Of a DNA stretch of 64,000 nucleotides, positions 61,456-64,000 are shown piece after piece (within the stretch, counting starts at the first letter, position 1; each line of letters starts with the position of its first letter). Origin of the DNA: Roseomonas nitratireducens (lineage in GTDB: Bacteria > Pseudomonadota > Alphaproteobacteria > Acetobacterales > Acetobacteraceae); assembly GCF_017813355.1 (NCBI RefSeq), contig NZ_JAGIYZ010000021.1:1-64000 (forward strand), given 5' to 3'. Made by a program: the position numbers and the translations under genes. The notes beneath the pieces were generated by a model. It did no database searches. It saw nothing but the letters and a program-made list of their open reading frames with translations, and was not told where the DNA came from.

Positions 61456-62439
61456 TCAGTGCCCCCCCTTGCCGCGCCCGATCCGCAGCCGCGGATCGAC
61501 GGCGTAGTAGAGCAGGTCGACGATCAGGTTGATGGTCACGAAGACAAGCGAGATCAGCAGCAGGTAGGCGCTCATCACCGGGATGTCGGCCGCGCCCACG
61601 GACTGGATGAACAGCAGCCCCATGCCCGGCCACTGGAACACCGTCTCGGTGACGATGGCGAAGGCGATGATGGCGCCCAGCTGCAGCCCCACGATGGTGA
61701 TCACCGGCACCAGCGTGTTCTTCAGCGCATGGCCGAAATGCACCGCCCGGTTCGGCAGGCCGCGCGCGCGGGCAAACTTGATGTAGTCCGTGCGCAGCAC
61801 CTCCAGCATCTCGGCGCGCACCAGGCGCATGATCAGCGTCAGCTGGAACAGGCCGAGCGTGATCGCCGGCAGCACCAGCGCCTTGAGCCCGGTCAGCGTC
61901 AGGAACCCCGTGGTCCAGCCGCCGAGCGCGACCGTGTCCCCACGCCCGAAGGAGGGCAGCCAGCCGAGCCAGACGGCGAAGACGAGAATGAGCAGGATGC
62001 CGATCAGGAAGGTGGGCAGGGACACGCCGATCAGGCTGAAGGTCAGGAAGAAGCGCGACGGCCAGGAATTGCGGTAGAGCCCGGTATAGACCCCCATCGG
62101 GACGCCGACGATCAGCGCCAGCGCGGCCGCGGTGAAGGCGAGTTCGAGCGTCGCCGGGGCGCGTTCCGCGATCAGGTCGGCGACGGGCCGCGACAGCCGG
62201 TAGGACAGGCCGAATTCGCCCTGCGCCGCGTTGCCGATGAAGGTCGCGAACTGCACCCAGAAGGGGCGGTCGAGGCCGAGTTCGGCCACCAGCGCGTCAC
62301 GCTGCGCCTGGGTGTAGTCCTGCCCCAGCATGATCGCGACCGGGTCGCCGACATAGGCGAACATGGCGAAGGAGATCAGCGCGACCGCGAGCAAGACGGG
62401 CAGCGCCTGGAAGATGCGGCTGACGATGAAGGCGAACAT
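61456..62439 (-). CDS. dipeptide-type ABC permease (DppB-like)
   Basis: This 327-residue permease has the N-terminal helix (FQALPVLLAVALISFAMF), VGDPVAIMLGQDYTQAQRD, and the loop VRAEMLEVLRTDYIKFARARG. It is the second gene of the operon after the binding protein. Confidence 0.93.
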   Translation of the reverse strand: MFAFIVSRIFQALPVLLAVALISFAMFAYVGDPVAIMLGQDYTQAQRDALVAELGLDRPFWVQFATFIGNAAQGEFGLSYRLSRPVADLIAERAPATLELAFTAAALALIVGVPMGVYTGLYRNSWPSRFFLTFSLIGVSLPTFLIGILLILVFAVWLGWLPSFGRGDTVALGGWTTGFLTLTGLKALVLPAITLGLFQLTLIMRLVRAEMLEVLRTDYIKFARARGLPNRAVHFGHALKNTLVPVITIVGLQLGAIIAFAIVTETVFQWPGMGLLFIQSVGAADIPVMSAYLLLISLVFVTINLIVDLLYYAVDPRLRIGRGKGGH

Positions 62440-62493
62440 CTTTGTGCTCCGATCCGGGCGCGGCCATGCAAGCGCCGCGCCCGGTACGCTGCT

Positions 62494-64000
62494 TCAGTTC
62501 ATTCGTGCCCAGCGGAAATAGGGCTGGTTGTTCGCCATGTGCGGGATCTGGAAGTTGGCCCGCATCGCCCAGGGGATCATCTGGTGGTGCAGCGGGATGT
62601 GCGGCACGTCCTCGCGGTAGATGCGCAGCGCCTCGCGGATCGCGTTGGTCCGCGCCTCGCCCGACTGGTTCACCATGATGTCGATCAGCTGGTCCATCCG
62701 GGTATTGGAATAGCGCCCATAGTTCCAGATGCCGTTGCCCTGGCCGCCGTCGCGCGAGCGCAGCAGCGACTGGAAGGAATACAGCGCATCAAGCGTCGGC
62801 ACGCCCCAGCCGAGCAGGTAGATCGAGGTGTCGTCGCGCTGGATCTTCGGGAAGAACAGGTTCAGCGGCATGGCGTTGAGCTGCGCCCGGACGCCGACGC
62901 GCGCCCACATCGCGACGATCGCCTGGCAGATCTGCTCGTCGTTGATGTAGCGGTTGTTCGGGCAGTCGAGCGTGATGCCGAAGCCGTTCGGGAAGCCGGC
63001 TTCCGCCAGCAGCGCCCGCGCGCGCGCCTGGTCGTAGGGCAGGCGCACATCCTCCTCCCGCACATAGCCGTTGACCTGCGGTGGGAAGAAGGTGCCGGTC
63101 ACGACGGACTGGCCGCGCATCGTGGTGCGGTGGATCGCCTGGATGTCGATCGCATGGTACAGCGCCTGGCGCACGCGCAGGTCGCGCAGCGGGTTGCGCC
63201 CGCGCACGTCGCTGTAGAGCAGTTCCTCACGGTGCACGTCCATCGCGAGGAAGATGGTGCGCACCTCCGGCCCCTCGAGCACGCGGATGCCCTGCGCGGC
63301 GCGCAGCCGGTTCAGGTCCTGCAGCGGCGGGTCGAGCACGAAGTCGATCTCGCCCGAGAGAAGCGCCGCGATGCGCGTCGCGTCCGAGGAGATCGGGCGA
63401 TAGATGATCTCGGTGATGTTGCCCTCGCGGCTCGCGGGTTCCTGCCAGCCCCACCAGTCGTTGTTGCGGGCAAGGATCGTCCGCACGTCGGGCTCGCGCG
63501 TCTGCAGGCGGAAGGCGCCGGTGCCGTTGGTGGCGCGGGTCGTGTGCATCTCCTCACGCGCGCGGGTGTTCTGCGGCCGGGTCGCGTTGTGCTGTTCCGA
63601 CCAGGCGCGGGACATGATGAAAACCGAGGCGATCTTGTTCGGCAGGATCGGGTCGGGCACGCGCGTGACGATGTCGACCACGAAGGGCTCGGCCTGCACG
63701 GCGCGGTCGATCGTGTCGACGAAGATGCCGTAGTTGGAGGTCGGCGCCTGCGCGCGGGTGATGCTGAACACCACGTCCTCGGCCGTGAAATCCTGGCCCT
63801 CGTGGAACTTCACGCCCTGGCGCAGCCAGAAGCGCCAGCGGTTCGGTTCCACCTGCTCCCACCGCGTGGCGAGGCCGGGGGCGAGGCCGAGATCCTGGGT
63901 GCGCTGGATCAGCGGGTCGTAGATCTGCTGCAGCACCATGGTGACGGTGCCGAGGTTCTGGCTGTGCGGGTCCATCGTGTTCGGATCGCCCGAGGCGGAC
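62494..64000 (-). CDS. extracellular solute-binding protein, family 5, N-terminus off the right edge
   Basis: About 502 codons of a family 5 binding protein are present. The open frame continues to the window edge with SASGDPNTMDPHSQN, the normal start of the mature SBP family 5, so the signal peptide and start codon lie beyond 64000. It should deliver substrate to the adjacent permeases and ATPases. The next gene begins about 54 bases after its stop. Confidence 0.92.
   Translation of the reverse strand, partial: SASGDPNTMDPHSQNLGTVTMVLQQIYDPLIQRTQDLGLAPGLATRWEQVEPNRWRFWLRQGVKFHEGQDFTAEDVVFSITRAQAPTSNYGIFVDTIDRAVQAEPFVVDIVTRVPDPILPNKIASVFIMSRAWSEQHNATRPQNTRAREEMHTTRATNGTGAFRLQTREPDVRTILARNNDWWGWQEPASREGNITEIIYRPISSDATRIAALLSGEIDFVLDPPLQDLNRLRAAQGIRVLEGPEVRTIFLAMDVHREELLYSDVRGRNPLRDLRVRQALYHAIDIQAIHRTTMRGQSVVTGTFFPPQVNGYVREEDVRLPYDQARARALLAEAGFPNGFGITLDCPNNRYINDEQICQAIVAMWARVGVRAQLNAMPLNLFFPKIQRDDTSIYLLGWGVPTLDALYSFQSLLRSRDGGQGNGIWNYGRYSNTRMDQLIDIMVNQSGEARTNAIREALRIYREDVPHIPLHHQMIPWAMRANFQIPHMANNQPYFRWARMN

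Overview
The window looks like chromosomal DNA from a high-GC alphaproteobacterium, most likely in or near the Acetobacteraceae (Roseomonas-like). The support is very high GC with GC-rich third codon positions, dense ATGA-coupled operons, a complete C-P lyase operon, many dipeptide-type ABC systems and gamma-glutamyltransferase homologues, and a canonical CtrA-type site. The taxonomic placement is inference from gene content only.

Positions 1-8332 are the right end of an integrated mobile element, a prophage or phage-like island. On the minus strand lies a tightly overlapped early or replication operon: a HTH/excisionase-like protein, two small unknowns, then (after a hairpin-controlled start) an unknown protein, a DnaB-type helicase, a winged-helix initiator, several very small proteins, a long coiled-coil protein with a DnaJ-like HPD motif, and a truncated HTH protein at the left edge. 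On the plus strand are a zinc-finger-like protein and a tyrosine integrase. A 3' fragment of a tRNA-Cys gene follows the integrase and is the probable right attachment site, next to an intact tRNA-Asn. Five 19-bp palindromic repeats sit inside the initiator gene, read in all three frames. They look like an origin of replication of the lambda O-gene type and are the most interesting signal here.

Positions 8479-17195 hold phosphonate catabolism: phnF and a frameshifted PhnM paralogue on the minus strand, facing phnG-H-I-J-K-L-M and a DUF1045 (2H phosphoesterase-like) gene on the plus strand, then a convergent phnN. No phnCDE transporter and no phnP are present in the window.

Positions 17273-38471 are mixed metabolic and housekeeping genes: gamma-glutamyltransferase homologues, an amidohydrolase, a flavodoxin, a carboxymuconolactone decarboxylase-like protein, a TPP enzyme, an RND efflux pump with its adaptor, an orphan pair of oligopeptide ABC ATPases, an amidase coupled to a macro-domain gene, a CsaA-like tRNA-binding protein, a xanthine phosphoribosyltransferase, a Stv/caspase-like unknown, a CNNM/CorC transporter, a small protein with a CtrA box, and KDPG aldolase. 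A KDG kinase (38473-39393) and a small secreted protein follow.

Positions 39810-53062 form a peptide or amide utilisation cluster: a hydrolase, an M81 peptidase, two tandem carbamoylase-like hydrolases, an M20 deacylase, a complete dipeptide-type ABC importer with a Tat-type binding protein, and, divergently, an HDAC-family amidohydrolase and an M19 dipeptidase. Positions 53096-58463 carry an OmpA protein, comM, yraN, another gamma-glutamyltransferase and a membrane protein. Positions 58528-64000 are a second complete dipeptide-type ABC importer whose binding protein runs off the right edge. No intergenic gap exceeds about 300 bp.
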